Source: Gracilibacillus ureilyticus | GTDB lineage: Bacteria; Bacillota; Bacilli; Bacillales; Amphibacillaceae | Direction: 5' to 3' | Length of the DNA: 64,000 nt | Assembly: GCF_900111195.1 (NCBI RefSeq) | Contig: NZ_FOGL01000010.1 | Location: 1-64,000, forward strand | Shown here: positions 50,224 through 58,184 of the stretch, one piece after another | Layout: every line of letters starts with the position of its first letter | Numbering within the stretch: position 1 is the stretch's first letter | Notes under the pieces: generated by a model | Told to the model about the DNA's origin: nothing | The model's input: the letters and a program-made list of their open reading frames with translations, nothing else | Databases searched by the model: none | Position numbers and translations under genes: made by a program

Positions 50224-51384
50224 TTATTTTCCGAATGCCTGCTTAGCAAGGATTTGAACAACCATATCGTCCATTGGGGGATTGTGTAAACCTGCTCTAA
50301 CATCCCGGTAGTATTGTTCAAAAGGCAAATTTTTAGCAAGTCCTCTCCCGCCAACAATACGCATGACTAAATCAACTATTTCATTAGCATAATTTGTTGC
50401 AGCCACTTTTACTGCTCCAAGCTCACCAGATAACTCTGAGCGATTTTCCGGATATTTATCCCACTTTTCCGCAACTCCGTACATAAAGTGCCTTGCCTGC
50501 ATTAATTTTAAATCAATCTCTCCTACCTTTTGACGAATGTGCTCCACCTCAGAAATAGGTGTATTCAAACTGTTCGGCTGAAAATTTTTCGCAAATTCGA
50601 TTACATCATTTCTAGCAGCCATTGCAATCCCTAAATAACATGCAGGAATATGCAGCAGCCAGCCTTTTGGTCCTGGTCTCTTCGGTTTGTCATTAATTTC
50701 AACAAGGTAATCCATTGGGACTTTTGCATTTTCAAGAATCAGATCATCACTTCCAGTACCTCTCATTCCCAGTGTGTCCCATGTCTTGTTAACTTTTACT
50801 CCATCTGTATCGTTGGGTATTAAGAAAGAGCCAACAGCCTGTTTTTCTTCTACAAATGCTGTCACAATATAATAATCCAGCACTTCTGCCATTGTTGTAA
50901 ATGTCTTTCTTCCATTGAGAACGTATTTGTCTCCAGAAAGTACAGCTCTCGTTTCCGGAATACCTCCACGTGTCGGGCTTCCAGTAGCCGGTTCCGTTGC
51001 AGCACGATTAACTAATTTCTGCTTTTCCCCGACTTCCTTTGCAATGAAATCATACATTTGATTACTCCATAATTCGTCTTCACTTAATTCCTTTATTACT
51101 CCAAGATGCCACCCAACAGAAAGGGCTGTCGCTCCATCCCCCTCCGCCAGTTTTTCCTGAACCAGAAGAAATTCATATAAGCTTAATTGCTCACCACCAT
51201 ATTGTTCAGGCAATGTTATTGACAAATAATTTCCGCTACGTAAATCATTCAGGTTTTCAATTGGGAATGATGCCTCTTTATCTGCCTGTTTTCTTCTTTG
51301 TTTTAATTTATCAGCTAAGCTGCTGGCACGATCCACTAAATTTCTTTGTCTTTCATTTTGTATAAAATGTTTTTGAAAAACCAT
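50224..51384 (-). CDS. Acyl-CoA dehydrogenase family protein (YdbM-like)
   Basis: 386 residues. FAD fold motifs are NRAATEPATGSPTRGG, NGRKTFTT and WDTLGMRGTGSDDLILE. MRIVGGRGLAKNLPFEQYYRDVRAG is the C-terminal helix signature. The usual catalytic Glu at this C-terminal site is not obvious, so it may be a DszC/HsaA-like monooxygenase relative. No CoA-ligase genes nearby. Confidence 0.82.
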   Translation of the reverse strand: MVFQKHFIQNERQRNLVDRASSLADKLKQRRKQADKEASFPIENLNDLRSGNYLSITLPEQYGGEQLSLYEFLLVQEKLAEGDGATALSVGWHLGVIKELSEDELWSNQMYDFIAKEVGEKQKLVNRAATEPATGSPTRGGIPETRAVLSGDKYVLNGRKTFTTMAEVLDYYIVTAFVEEKQAVGSFLIPNDTDGVKVNKTWDTLGMRGTGSDDLILENAKVPMDYLVEINDKPKRPGPKGWLLHIPACYLGIAMAARNDVIEFAKNFQPNSLNTPISEVEHIRQKVGEIDLKLMQARHFMYGVAEKWDKYPENRSELSGELGAVKVAATNYANEIVDLVMRIVGGRGLAKNLPFEQYYRDVRAGLHNPPMDDMVVQILAKQAFGK

Positions 51385-51527
51385 TTATATTAACCTCCTT
51401 CCAATAACTAATTAAAATGATAGCGAAGCACTGAACAATTTACCAATAATCTACTCATGGATATGCTTAAATTTATTTTTTTAAGTGGGAATGATTGAGA
51501 TTAGCCTGTGAGAAATATGACGCAATT

Positions 51528-51564
51528 AAAAAGAGCGCCCTCTCACTATGTAGAGTCGCTCTTT
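51528..51564 (-). terminator. Terminator after cheY
   Basis: 8-bp outer stem (51530-51537, 51557-51564) with an inner CTCT/AGAG stem, then T5 on the minus strand. Confidence 0.8.
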
Positions 51565-51568
51565 GTTT

Positions 51569-51925
51569 TTATAATAGCTTATCTAAAGTTTCTTTTACAC
51601 GTTCTTCTGTAAATGGCTTAACAATAAAGTCTTTCGCTCCAGCTTTAATTGCATCTAATACCATTTGCTGCTGCCCCATTGCAGAACACATAATAATTGT
51701 AGCATTTCCATCTTTACTTTTAATCTCTTTCGTTGCTTCCACTCCATTCATTTCGGGCATTGTAATATCCATTGAAACGATATCTGGTTTTAACTGTTCA
51801 TATAACTCTGTTGCCTGAACGCCGTTTTCTGCTTCTCCAACTACTTCATGACCTAGTTTTGTAAAAATATTTTTCAACTGCATTCGCATAAAAGCAGCAT
51901 CATCTACAATTAATACTTGTGCCAT
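51569..51925 (-). CDS. cheY: CheY-type response regulator
   Basis: 118 residues, single receiver domain. Acidic pocket D8/D9, phospho-acceptor D53 (SMDITMP), S81 and K103 (VKPF). GGAGG upstream. Without an output domain it should act by binding the flagellar switch. Last of cheX-cheW-cheY. Confidence 0.93.
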   Translation of the reverse strand: MAQVLIVDDAAFMRMQLKNIFTKLGHEVVGEAENGVQATELYEQLKPDIVSMDITMPEMNGVEATKEIKSKDGNATIIMCSAMGQQQMVLDAIKAGAKDFIVKPFTEERVKETLDKLL

Positions 51926-51940
51926 TCTCCTGAACCTCCA

Positions 51941-52408
51941 TTAATCTTGTGTAACTTGTTGTACTTCACTTAATTCCTCTGTGCTAAGCACATAATCTAA
52001 ATCTAACAGCAAAAGCATTCCCCGATCTTCTAACTTGGCCACACCCTTTAAGTAACGGTGATCCACATCCTTAACCAACCCTGGTGTATCTTCAATAATT
52101 TCCGGGGAAATGTCAATAACATCTGTCGCTTCATCAACAATTAAACCAACTTGAACATCTTTCACTTTCGCAATTAATATTCTTGTCTGTTCTGTTTCTT
52201 CTATTTGATTTAAACCTAGTCTTGTACGCAGATCAATAATCGGCGTGACAATTCCTCGTAAGTTAATAATTCCTTTAATGAAGTCGGACGTTTGCGGCAA
52301 TGCTACGATTTCCTGTAATTTCTCAATTGACAATATTTGAGCAATATTTGTCCCATATTCCTGATTATTCAGTTTAAAAATTATTGTTTTTGTTAATGTT
52401 TCCTGCAT
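51941..52408 (-). CDS. cheW: CheW coupling protein
   Basis: 155 residues from MQETLTKTII, six bases after CAGGTG. CheW-like SH3-type domain: FKLNNQEYGTNIAQILSIEKL and FIKGIINLRGIVTPIIDLR. Links receptors to CheA, but no cheA is in the window. Confidence 0.93.
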   Translation of the reverse strand: MQETLTKTIIFKLNNQEYGTNIAQILSIEKLQEIVALPQTSDFIKGIINLRGIVTPIIDLRTRLGLNQIEETEQTRILIAKVKDVQVGLIVDEATDVIDISPEIIEDTPGLVKDVDHRYLKGVAKLEDRGMLLLLDLDYVLSTEELSEVQQVTQD

Positions 52409-52435
52409 TCTAATCACCTGCCTAATTTAATAGAT

Positions 52436-52903
52436 TTATTGATTTAATAATAGTGACATAGTCATGCCACCGATCTCTTCATAATTTATCTGTACTTCCA
52501 GAACTCTTTTAAAACCTGTCAATTTAGCATCACCGCTAATAATTGTAGGGTGGGTAATATCTGTTTCAATACCAGCATTAGCTAAATGAGTCGATAGTCC
52601 TCCAGCGACCATATTCCCTAACTCTCCCGAAAATGAATCAAGCATTTCCTCTGACAATTGCATACCGTATAATGCTTCGCCTATTGCACTAAAGACATTA
52701 TGTTTTGCTTGAATTAACAAATCTCCTTTAAATGTGCCACTATAACCGATTAGTACCCCATACTGAACCTGCAGCGGTTCTGTCGTTAGCTTAGGGGCAT
52801 CAAATTGATGATCAACTGGTACAACATTTTTAATAGACTGTACTGAACCGTTATAAAGTTCTTTAATAATTTCATTCATGTTTACTTCTGAAGATGATGT
52901 CAT
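52436..52903 (-). CDS. cheX: CheX/CheC-family CheY phosphatase-like protein
   Basis: 155 residues with AAGGAG ten bases upstream. The phosphatase helix motif E-x-x-N is E94-N97 in SGELGNMVAGGL; HPTIISGD and QINYEEIGGMTMSLLL are typical of CheX. Likely dephosphorylates CheY-P, so the operon carries a signal, adaptor and off-switch. Confidence 0.88.
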   Translation of the reverse strand: MTSSSEVNMNEIIKELYNGSVQSIKNVVPVDHQFDAPKLTTEPLQVQYGVLIGYSGTFKGDLLIQAKHNVFSAIGEALYGMQLSEEMLDSFSGELGNMVAGGLSTHLANAGIETDITHPTIISGDAKLTGFKRVLEVQINYEEIGGMTMSLLLNQ

Positions 52904-53256
52904 CAGTGCATGTCTCCTTACCTCATAAAATGTTAGCAGTAGATAAAATTACTCCTTATAATCCATAGTACCTAATTTTCAGCTATTACACAACAAAAAT
53001 TTGTGGAAAAATAGTCATAATATCTATAACGGTTCATTTTTTCAGAAATATTTGGGAAATGTATCCTATTGGCAAAGTAAAGATTCACCACACGTGAAAA
53101 TACAATGCTGCATAAGACCTAATCAACAAAGCTATGAGAAGTTATTTCAATAGAAAAAAGGAGACCGTCTAATTCAGACAGTCCCCTAATACTTTATTGT
53201 TAATCACAGCCCTACACGTCTGTAATTATCCACCTGAGCAAAAAGTCTAATTTTAT
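52904..53256. other. Gap between cheX and yclQ
   Basis: Holds the cheX promoter region, which I could not place with confidence; a 5-5-5 palindrome TTCAC-cacac-GTGAA at 53084-53098; and the yclQ terminator. No small gene stands out. Confidence 0.5.
53156..53186 (-). terminator. Terminator after yclQ
   Basis: GGGGACTGTCT pairs with AGACGGTCTCC on the minus strand (one mismatch), followed by T6. Confidence 0.85.
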
Positions 53257-54333
53257 TTATTTGCTCAATGCATCTATAATTTCTTCGATTTTAGCCAGTT
53301 CGGATTGTAAACCTCCGCCACTTAAGTACCACAATGCACCATCTAAATAAACGATTTGTTCGTTTTTATATGCGGCAGTTTGTTTGATGATATCATTTTC
53401 CATATCGGCATCAATGTTTGATTCTCCATTAATTGCCGCCGTACGGTCAATAACAAATAATACTTGTGGATCAAATTCAAGGATTGCTTCAAAGCCGAAG
53501 TTTGATCCATGGGAAGATGATTCAATATCTTCTGTCACTGGTTTAAATCCATAAATGTCATAAATGTATCCAAAACGGGAATTTGTTGCAAATCCTGATA
53601 AGCTTCCTTCATTATACATTGTAACCAAACTAGATTCATAGTTTCCAGCCAATGCTTTAACTTCTTCTAAAGCAGAATCAAACTTTGCAGTGTATTCTTC
53701 AGCTTCTGCTTCTTTACCAAACATTTTAGCAGCAATATCTACGGAAGCAAGGAATGTATTCCAGTAGTCGTCTTGCTGTGTTCCTACAAATACTACATTC
53801 GGAGTAATTTCTTTTAACTGATCATAAAATGCGGATTGACGTCCAGAGATAAAAATAACATCTGGCTCAAGTGCAGCAATATCTTCCAATAATGGTTCTT
53901 TTAATGTTCCGATATTTGTATATTCATCAGACTCATATTTTTCTAAATGTGATGGTAAAGTAGAGCCATTTGCTACCCCGACAATCCCTTCTACACCTAA
54001 TGCATCTAACGTATCAAGGAATCCGTAATCAAATACCACAATTTTCTCTGGCATTGATTCAAATTCAACTTCACTGAAAGCAGTTGAGCTGCCGTCTCTG
54101 CCTTCTGATTCAGCAACTGTTGGAGCAATAGTCATTGGATAAGCAGCAGATATTTCTTCTCCTGTATTTGCTTCTGCCTTGTCATCAGATTCTTCAGATC
54201 CATTTTCTGATTCCTGGCCTTCAGATGCTGACACTTCATCAGATCCCTCAGTTGTACTCTCTTCATTCGATCCACATGCTGCCAGCATTACTGCAAAAAC
54301 TAAAAATAATATTGCTAATTGCCACTTCTTCAT
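53257..54333 (-). CDS. yclQ: Siderophore-binding lipoprotein YclQ (petrobactin type)
   Basis: 358 residues; lipobox LAAC (C20), then a Ser/Glu-rich linker (22-60), and the class III binding domain from about 65. PEKIVVFDYGFLDTLDALGV and LWYLSGGG are typical of the FatB/YclQ group that binds petrobactin and 3,4-DHB ferric complexes. Separately transcribed from its own Fur-controlled promoter, downstream of yclNOP. Confidence 0.9.
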   Translation of the reverse strand: MKKWQLAILFLVFAVMLAACGSNEESTTEGSDEVSASEGQESENGSEESDDKAEANTGEEISAAYPMTIAPTVAESEGRDGSSTAFSEVEFESMPEKIVVFDYGFLDTLDALGVEGIVGVANGSTLPSHLEKYESDEYTNIGTLKEPLLEDIAALEPDVIFISGRQSAFYDQLKEITPNVVFVGTQQDDYWNTFLASVDIAAKMFGKEAEAEEYTAKFDSALEEVKALAGNYESSLVTMYNEGSLSGFATNSRFGYIYDIYGFKPVTEDIESSSHGSNFGFEAILEFDPQVLFVIDRTAAINGESNIDADMENDIIKQTAAYKNEQIVYLDGALWYLSGGGLQSELAKIEEIIDALSK

Positions 54334-54364
54334 TTTTTTCTCTCCTTTTTATGTATAAATATTT

Positions 54365-54405
54365 AATAATGATAATCATTATCACTGATAACAATTATCA
54401 TTATA
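54365..54405 (-). promoter_or_regulatory. Tandem Fur boxes upstream of yclQ
   Basis: The first box (54365-54383) matches the 19-bp GATAATGATAATCATTATC consensus at 18 of 19 positions. A second (54387-54405) matches about 15 of 19. Both lie 32-72 bp before the yclQ start. Confidence 0.9.
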
Positions 54406-54458
54406 CATACATTCGATAAACTCGTCAACAGCAATTTTACCAAATTTTATTATTTTTT

Positions 54459-54477
54459 GAGAATGATAATCATTTTG
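54459..54477 (-). promoter_or_regulatory. Third Fur box upstream of yclQ
   Basis: GAGAATGATAATCATTTTG, about 16 of 19 consensus positions, 126 bp before the yclQ start. Confidence 0.8.
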
Positions 54478-54586
54478 CCGTTATAATAAGCCTATATTCA
54501 AACAATTCGATCTTCGTATAGTATTCCGCAGAAAGAGCTTCCTTTGAAATGAGCAATATAAAATCATTTTCGTACTGTGTATGCAT

Positions 54587-54634
54587 AAAAATTCTCATGA
54601 ACAATCAACGCAGCTTGTGTTCATGAGAATTTTT
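54587..54634 (-). terminator. Long-stem terminator after yclP
   Basis: Perfect 17-bp arms (54587-54603, 54618-54634), 14-nt loop, T5 on the minus strand; 52 bp past the yclP stop codon. Confidence 0.9.
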
Positions 54635-54685
54635 GTTTGTTACAGAACATCATTCAATTATCACGTTTATGTTCGTTCCCGTTCT

Positions 54686-55453
54686 TTAGGTGTGTGAGTT
54701 AAAATAGACGCAGATTCTGCAACCATTCTGTTCCTGAATAGGTATGTCCATATCATAAATATCACGCAATGCCTCTGAATTAATAATTTCATTCGTTGGA
54801 CCATTTTTAACTAGTTTGCCATTTTTCAATGCAACAATGCGGTCAGAGTATACGGAGGCAAAATTGATATCATGTAATACAATAACTACGGTCCGGCCAA
54901 GTTCATCAACCAGTTTTCGCAGAATCTTCATAATCTGGACAGAATGCTTCATATCGAGGTTATTTAAAGGCTCATCAAGTAAAATATAATCGGTATCCTG
55001 TGCAATAACCATTGCAATAAACGCCCGCTGTTTCTGACCACCTGACAATTCGTCAAGGAACTTATCCTGCATATCGGCTAAATTCATATACTCAATAGCC
55101 TGATCGACAAATTTCTCGTCTTCTGAAGTCAATCTGCCTTTTGAGTATGGATAGCGGCCAAATGCCACAAGTTCACGAACTGTTAATCTGACGTTTATAA
55201 AATTAGCCTGTCTTAGTATAGATACCCGTTTTGCAAACTCTGTTGACTTCCACCTTTTTACATTGTTCTTATCAAGTAATACTTCCCCGGTATCTGCATC
55301 TAATAGTCTGCTGACCATTGATAGAAGCGTGGATTTACCTGCCCCATTTGGTCCAATAAAAGAAGTAATTGTACCTTGTTCAATTGTGACGGATACATCT
55401 TCTACGACAGGTTTCTTACCAAATTGTTTCGTTATCCCTTTAATTTCTATCAT
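54686..55453 (-). CDS. yclP: Siderophore ABC transporter ATPase YclP
   Basis: 255 residues. Walker A GPNGAGKST (36-44), signature LSGGQKQR, Walker B YILLDEPLNNLD. FecE-like subgroup. Its ATG overlaps the yclO stop codon by 4 bp. The C-terminal NGCRICVYF holds two cysteines. Confidence 0.93.
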   Translation of the reverse strand: MIEIKGITKQFGKKPVVEDVSVTIEQGTITSFIGPNGAGKSTLLSMVSRLLDADTGEVLLDKNNVKRWKSTEFAKRVSILRQANFINVRLTVRELVAFGRYPYSKGRLTSEDEKFVDQAIEYMNLADMQDKFLDELSGGQKQRAFIAMVIAQDTDYILLDEPLNNLDMKHSVQIMKILRKLVDELGRTVVIVLHDINFASVYSDRIVALKNGKLVKNGPTNEIINSEALRDIYDMDIPIQEQNGCRICVYFNSHT

Positions 55454-56403
55454 CCCGATGCCCTACTTTCCTTTAGTAATAAGTAAATAAAGTAAATACC
55501 GCCGACAAAATTAATAATTACACTAATTGTTGTTCGTAATTCAAAAATATGTTCAGCAAGAAATTGTCCTCCGACTAATGCAATAATACTGAATAGACTT
55601 GCCCCTAGTATTAAGACAGAGTGCCTGTATGTAACTAAGAACTGGTAAGAGAGATTTGCCACAATTAATCCGAAAAATGTTATTGGTCCTACCAACGCTG
55701 TGGATGTTGCAATTAATACAGAGGATAAAATTAATACATTCATCACCATACGGTCATAATTAATACCCAGATTAATTGAATTCTCACGACCGAGTGACAT
55801 AACATCCAGTTTTTTCATTATAAAGTAGCCATAGACAAAGGCAATGAGCAGAATTCCTGCTGCAATATATAATAACTCAGCTTTTACCTTTGAGAAGGAT
55901 GCGAATAGCATCGTTTGCAACCCTAAATATTCAACAGGGTCAATCAGAACTTGAAGAAAAGTGACTAAACTCCCTAAAAGGGTACCTATAATCATCCCGA
56001 TTAACAACAGTAAATAAATAGGATGTTTATCTGCCCGGAACAGAAAACGATATAATAGAAGAGCAAATAGTATCATCGCCGTTATCGCTGCACCGAAATT
56101 CAGATACTTATTAACAATCCAGATCGACATCGATCCTGCAAAAAAGTAGATTAATGTTTGAACGACTTCATACATCGAACCTAGTCCCATTACAGAAGGT
56201 GTTAATATCCGGTTATGGGTAATTGTCTGGAAGACGACTGTCGAATAAGATATGGCAATACCTGTTATTACCATTGCCGCCACACGTGTCATTCGTCTGG
56301 GAAAGGCATAATCAAACCCGCCTTTAATATCATAAAAACCGTAAAGTAATATAGAGATAATTACTAATACAAACAAAATAATTAGTTTCGTACTATTTCG
56401 CAT
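55450..56403 (-). CDS. yclO: Siderophore ABC transporter permease YclO
   Basis: 317 residues, FecCD family, eight to nine visible spans. LTPSVMGLGSMYEVVQTLIYF near 72 and LGRENSINLGINYDRM near 203 are the conserved blocks. GGGGGAG precedes the start; overlaps the yclN end by 11 bp. Pairs with YclN as heterodimer. Confidence 0.92.
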   Translation of the reverse strand: MRNSTKLIILFVLVIISILLYGFYDIKGGFDYAFPRRMTRVAAMVITGIAISYSTVVFQTITHNRILTPSVMGLGSMYEVVQTLIYFFAGSMSIWIVNKYLNFGAAITAMILFALLLYRFLFRADKHPIYLLLLIGMIIGTLLGSLVTFLQVLIDPVEYLGLQTMLFASFSKVKAELLYIAAGILLIAFVYGYFIMKKLDVMSLGRENSINLGINYDRMVMNVLILSSVLIATSTALVGPITFFGLIVANLSYQFLVTYRHSVLILGASLFSIIALVGGQFLAEHIFELRTTISVIINFVGGIYFIYLLLKESRASG

Positions 56404-57346
56404 ATGCTCTCCCCCTAAATAACATAATTAAGAAGATCGCACTTCCAATTACTGCGACCGTAACATTTACCGGAATTTCATATGGATGAATAATGATACG
56501 TCCAATAATGTCACAGATCAATAGAAAAACAACTCCCAGTAACATCGTATGCGGAATAGTTTTACGTAAATTATCCCCTAAATAAATCGACACAATGTTT
56601 GGAACTATCAAGCCTAAGAATGGTATAACTCCAACAGTGAGAACTACCGTTGTGGAAATAATGGCAACAAGAACAAGACCAATATTTAACACAACCTTAT
56701 AGCTTAATCCAAGGTTTTTCGCAAATTCTTCTCCCATTCCAGCTACAGTAAATTTATTAGCATAGAGATATGCTAATATAATCACCGGAATACTCACATA
56801 TAAAAGTTCATAGCGACCAGATATAATTAATGTAAAGCTTCCCATCAACCATGCGGAGATATTTTGAATAAGATCTGCTTCATATGCAAAAAATGTAGTT
56901 ATTGATGATAAAATATTTCCATACATAATCCCAATAAGCGGGACAAATATGGCATCTTTAAATTTGATCCGGTTTAAGATTTGCATAAAAACAAGTGTAC
57001 CAACTAGAGCAAATGCAAAACTGAACAGCACCTGCTGTGTGTATGTAACATTTGTAATGAAAAGCATAGAAATTAAGATTCCTAGTTTTGCAGCATCTAG
57101 TGTACCTGCTGTAGTCGGGGACACAAATTTATTCCGGCTTAAAGCCTGCATAATCAGACCAGCGATACTCATGCCTGCTCCAGCAAGAATAATCGCCATT
57201 AAGCGTGGTACCCTGCTTATTAAGAATATCTGTGTTTCATCAGAGTTCCAGTCAAACAAATCACTAACTTTAATATCAATTGCTCCAATAAATAGTGATA
57301 TAATTGACAGGATCGTTGCAGCAATTAATAACATCCATAGTCTCAT
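56393..57346 (-). CDS. yclN: Siderophore ABC transporter permease YclN
   Basis: 317 residues, FecCD family. RVPRLMAIILAGAGMSIAGLIMQ (about 45-67) and SPTTAGTLDAAKLGIL follow the FecD signature; LGLIVPNIV lies near 240. First gene of yclNOP, with GAGG seven bases before the ATG and a Fur box just upstream. Confidence 0.92.
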   Translation of the reverse strand: MRLWMLLIAATILSIISLFIGAIDIKVSDLFDWNSDETQIFLISRVPRLMAIILAGAGMSIAGLIMQALSRNKFVSPTTAGTLDAAKLGILISMLFITNVTYTQQVLFSFAFALVGTLVFMQILNRIKFKDAIFVPLIGIMYGNILSSITTFFAYEADLIQNISAWLMGSFTLIISGRYELLYVSIPVIILAYLYANKFTVAGMGEEFAKNLGLSYKVVLNIGLVLVAIISTTVVLTVGVIPFLGLIVPNIVSIYLGDNLRKTIPHTMLLGVVFLLICDIIGRIIIHPYEIPVNVTVAVIGSAIFLIMLFRGRAYAK

Positions 57347-57384
57347 ATGTAATCCTCATAACTTATAATATTCTGCACACAAAT

Positions 57385-57403
57385 GAAAATGATTATCATT
57401 CCG
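57385..57403 (-). promoter_or_regulatory. Fur box upstream of yclN
   Basis: GAAAATGATTATCATTCCG, about 15 of 19 consensus positions, about 40 bp before the yclN start, overlapping the likely promoter. Confidence 0.85.
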
Positions 57404-57584
57404 AGTACGAGATACATTATAATGAAAGTTGCAGAAAATGTCAACATGAGGAAAGCTATTTCATGTAGACGGTTACCTAATAAATTGCTGTGTTACCCGC
57501 ATATTTTAGATTTCTAATCTTTTTTGCTGTTACACATTGCGGTATAATGGTTAGTAATTCATTTTTCTGAAGCGAGGGTTCTTA

Positions 57585-58184
57585 ATGATTGTTATTATAG
57601 ATAACTATGACTCATTTACATATAATCTTGTCCAATATTACCGTCAAATGAGAGAAGATGTTACAGTTTACAGAAATGACTCGACAACAATTGAGGAAAT
57701 CGCATCATTGAATCCCAGTCTCCTGGTTTTATCACCAGGCCCCGGTTCACCTGCAAACAGTGGTATCTCATTAAAAGTATTAGAACATTTCCATGATCGA
57801 ATCCCTATCTTCGGTGTGTGCCTTGGGATGCAGATTATCGTGGAATATTTTGGCGGAAATGTCGTCAAATCTCATGAACCTGTACACGGTATGACAAGTC
57901 TTATACACCACAAAAGAACAGGCGTTTTTCATAACTTGCCATCATCATTTCGTGTAACAAGATATCATTCTTTGATAACAGATAAATATACTTTTCCACA
58001 AGAACTTTCTGTTACAGCTGTTACAGATGATGATACTATTATGGCTGTGAAACATCAGAAATATCCGATAGAAGGAGTACAATTTCATCCTGAAGCTATT
58101 CTTACTGAATATGGCTATGAGTTAGTTGCTAACAGTTTACGGATGATTGACCATGTGCCTTTAGAAAGGGTGTGTTATAAGTGA
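57585..58184 (+). CDS. pabA: Glutamine amidotransferase PabA/TrpG
   Basis: 199 residues, class I amidotransferase. Catalytic triad C79 (GVCLGMQ), H168 and E170 (FHPEA). Supplies ammonia to PabB; it may also serve anthranilate synthase. Overlaps pabBC by 4 bp. GCGAGGG precedes the start; a TATAAT hexamer lies near 57543. Confidence 0.92.
   Translation: MIVIIDNYDSFTYNLVQYYRQMREDVTVYRNDSTTIEEIASLNPSLLVLSPGPGSPANSGISLKVLEHFHDRIPIFGVCLGMQIIVEYFGGNVVKSHEPVHGMTSLIHHKRTGVFHNLPSSFRVTRYHSLITDKYTFPQELSVTAVTDDDTIMAVKHQKYPIEGVQFHPEAILTEYGYELVANSLRMIDHVPLERVCYK

Larger units (their letters stand above)
54334..54685. other. yclP-yclQ gap with Fur boxes and a strong terminator
   Basis: From the yclQ side: two tandem Fur boxes (54365-54405), a third (54459-54477), then the yclP terminator (54587-54634). 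No gene. Confidence 0.8.
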
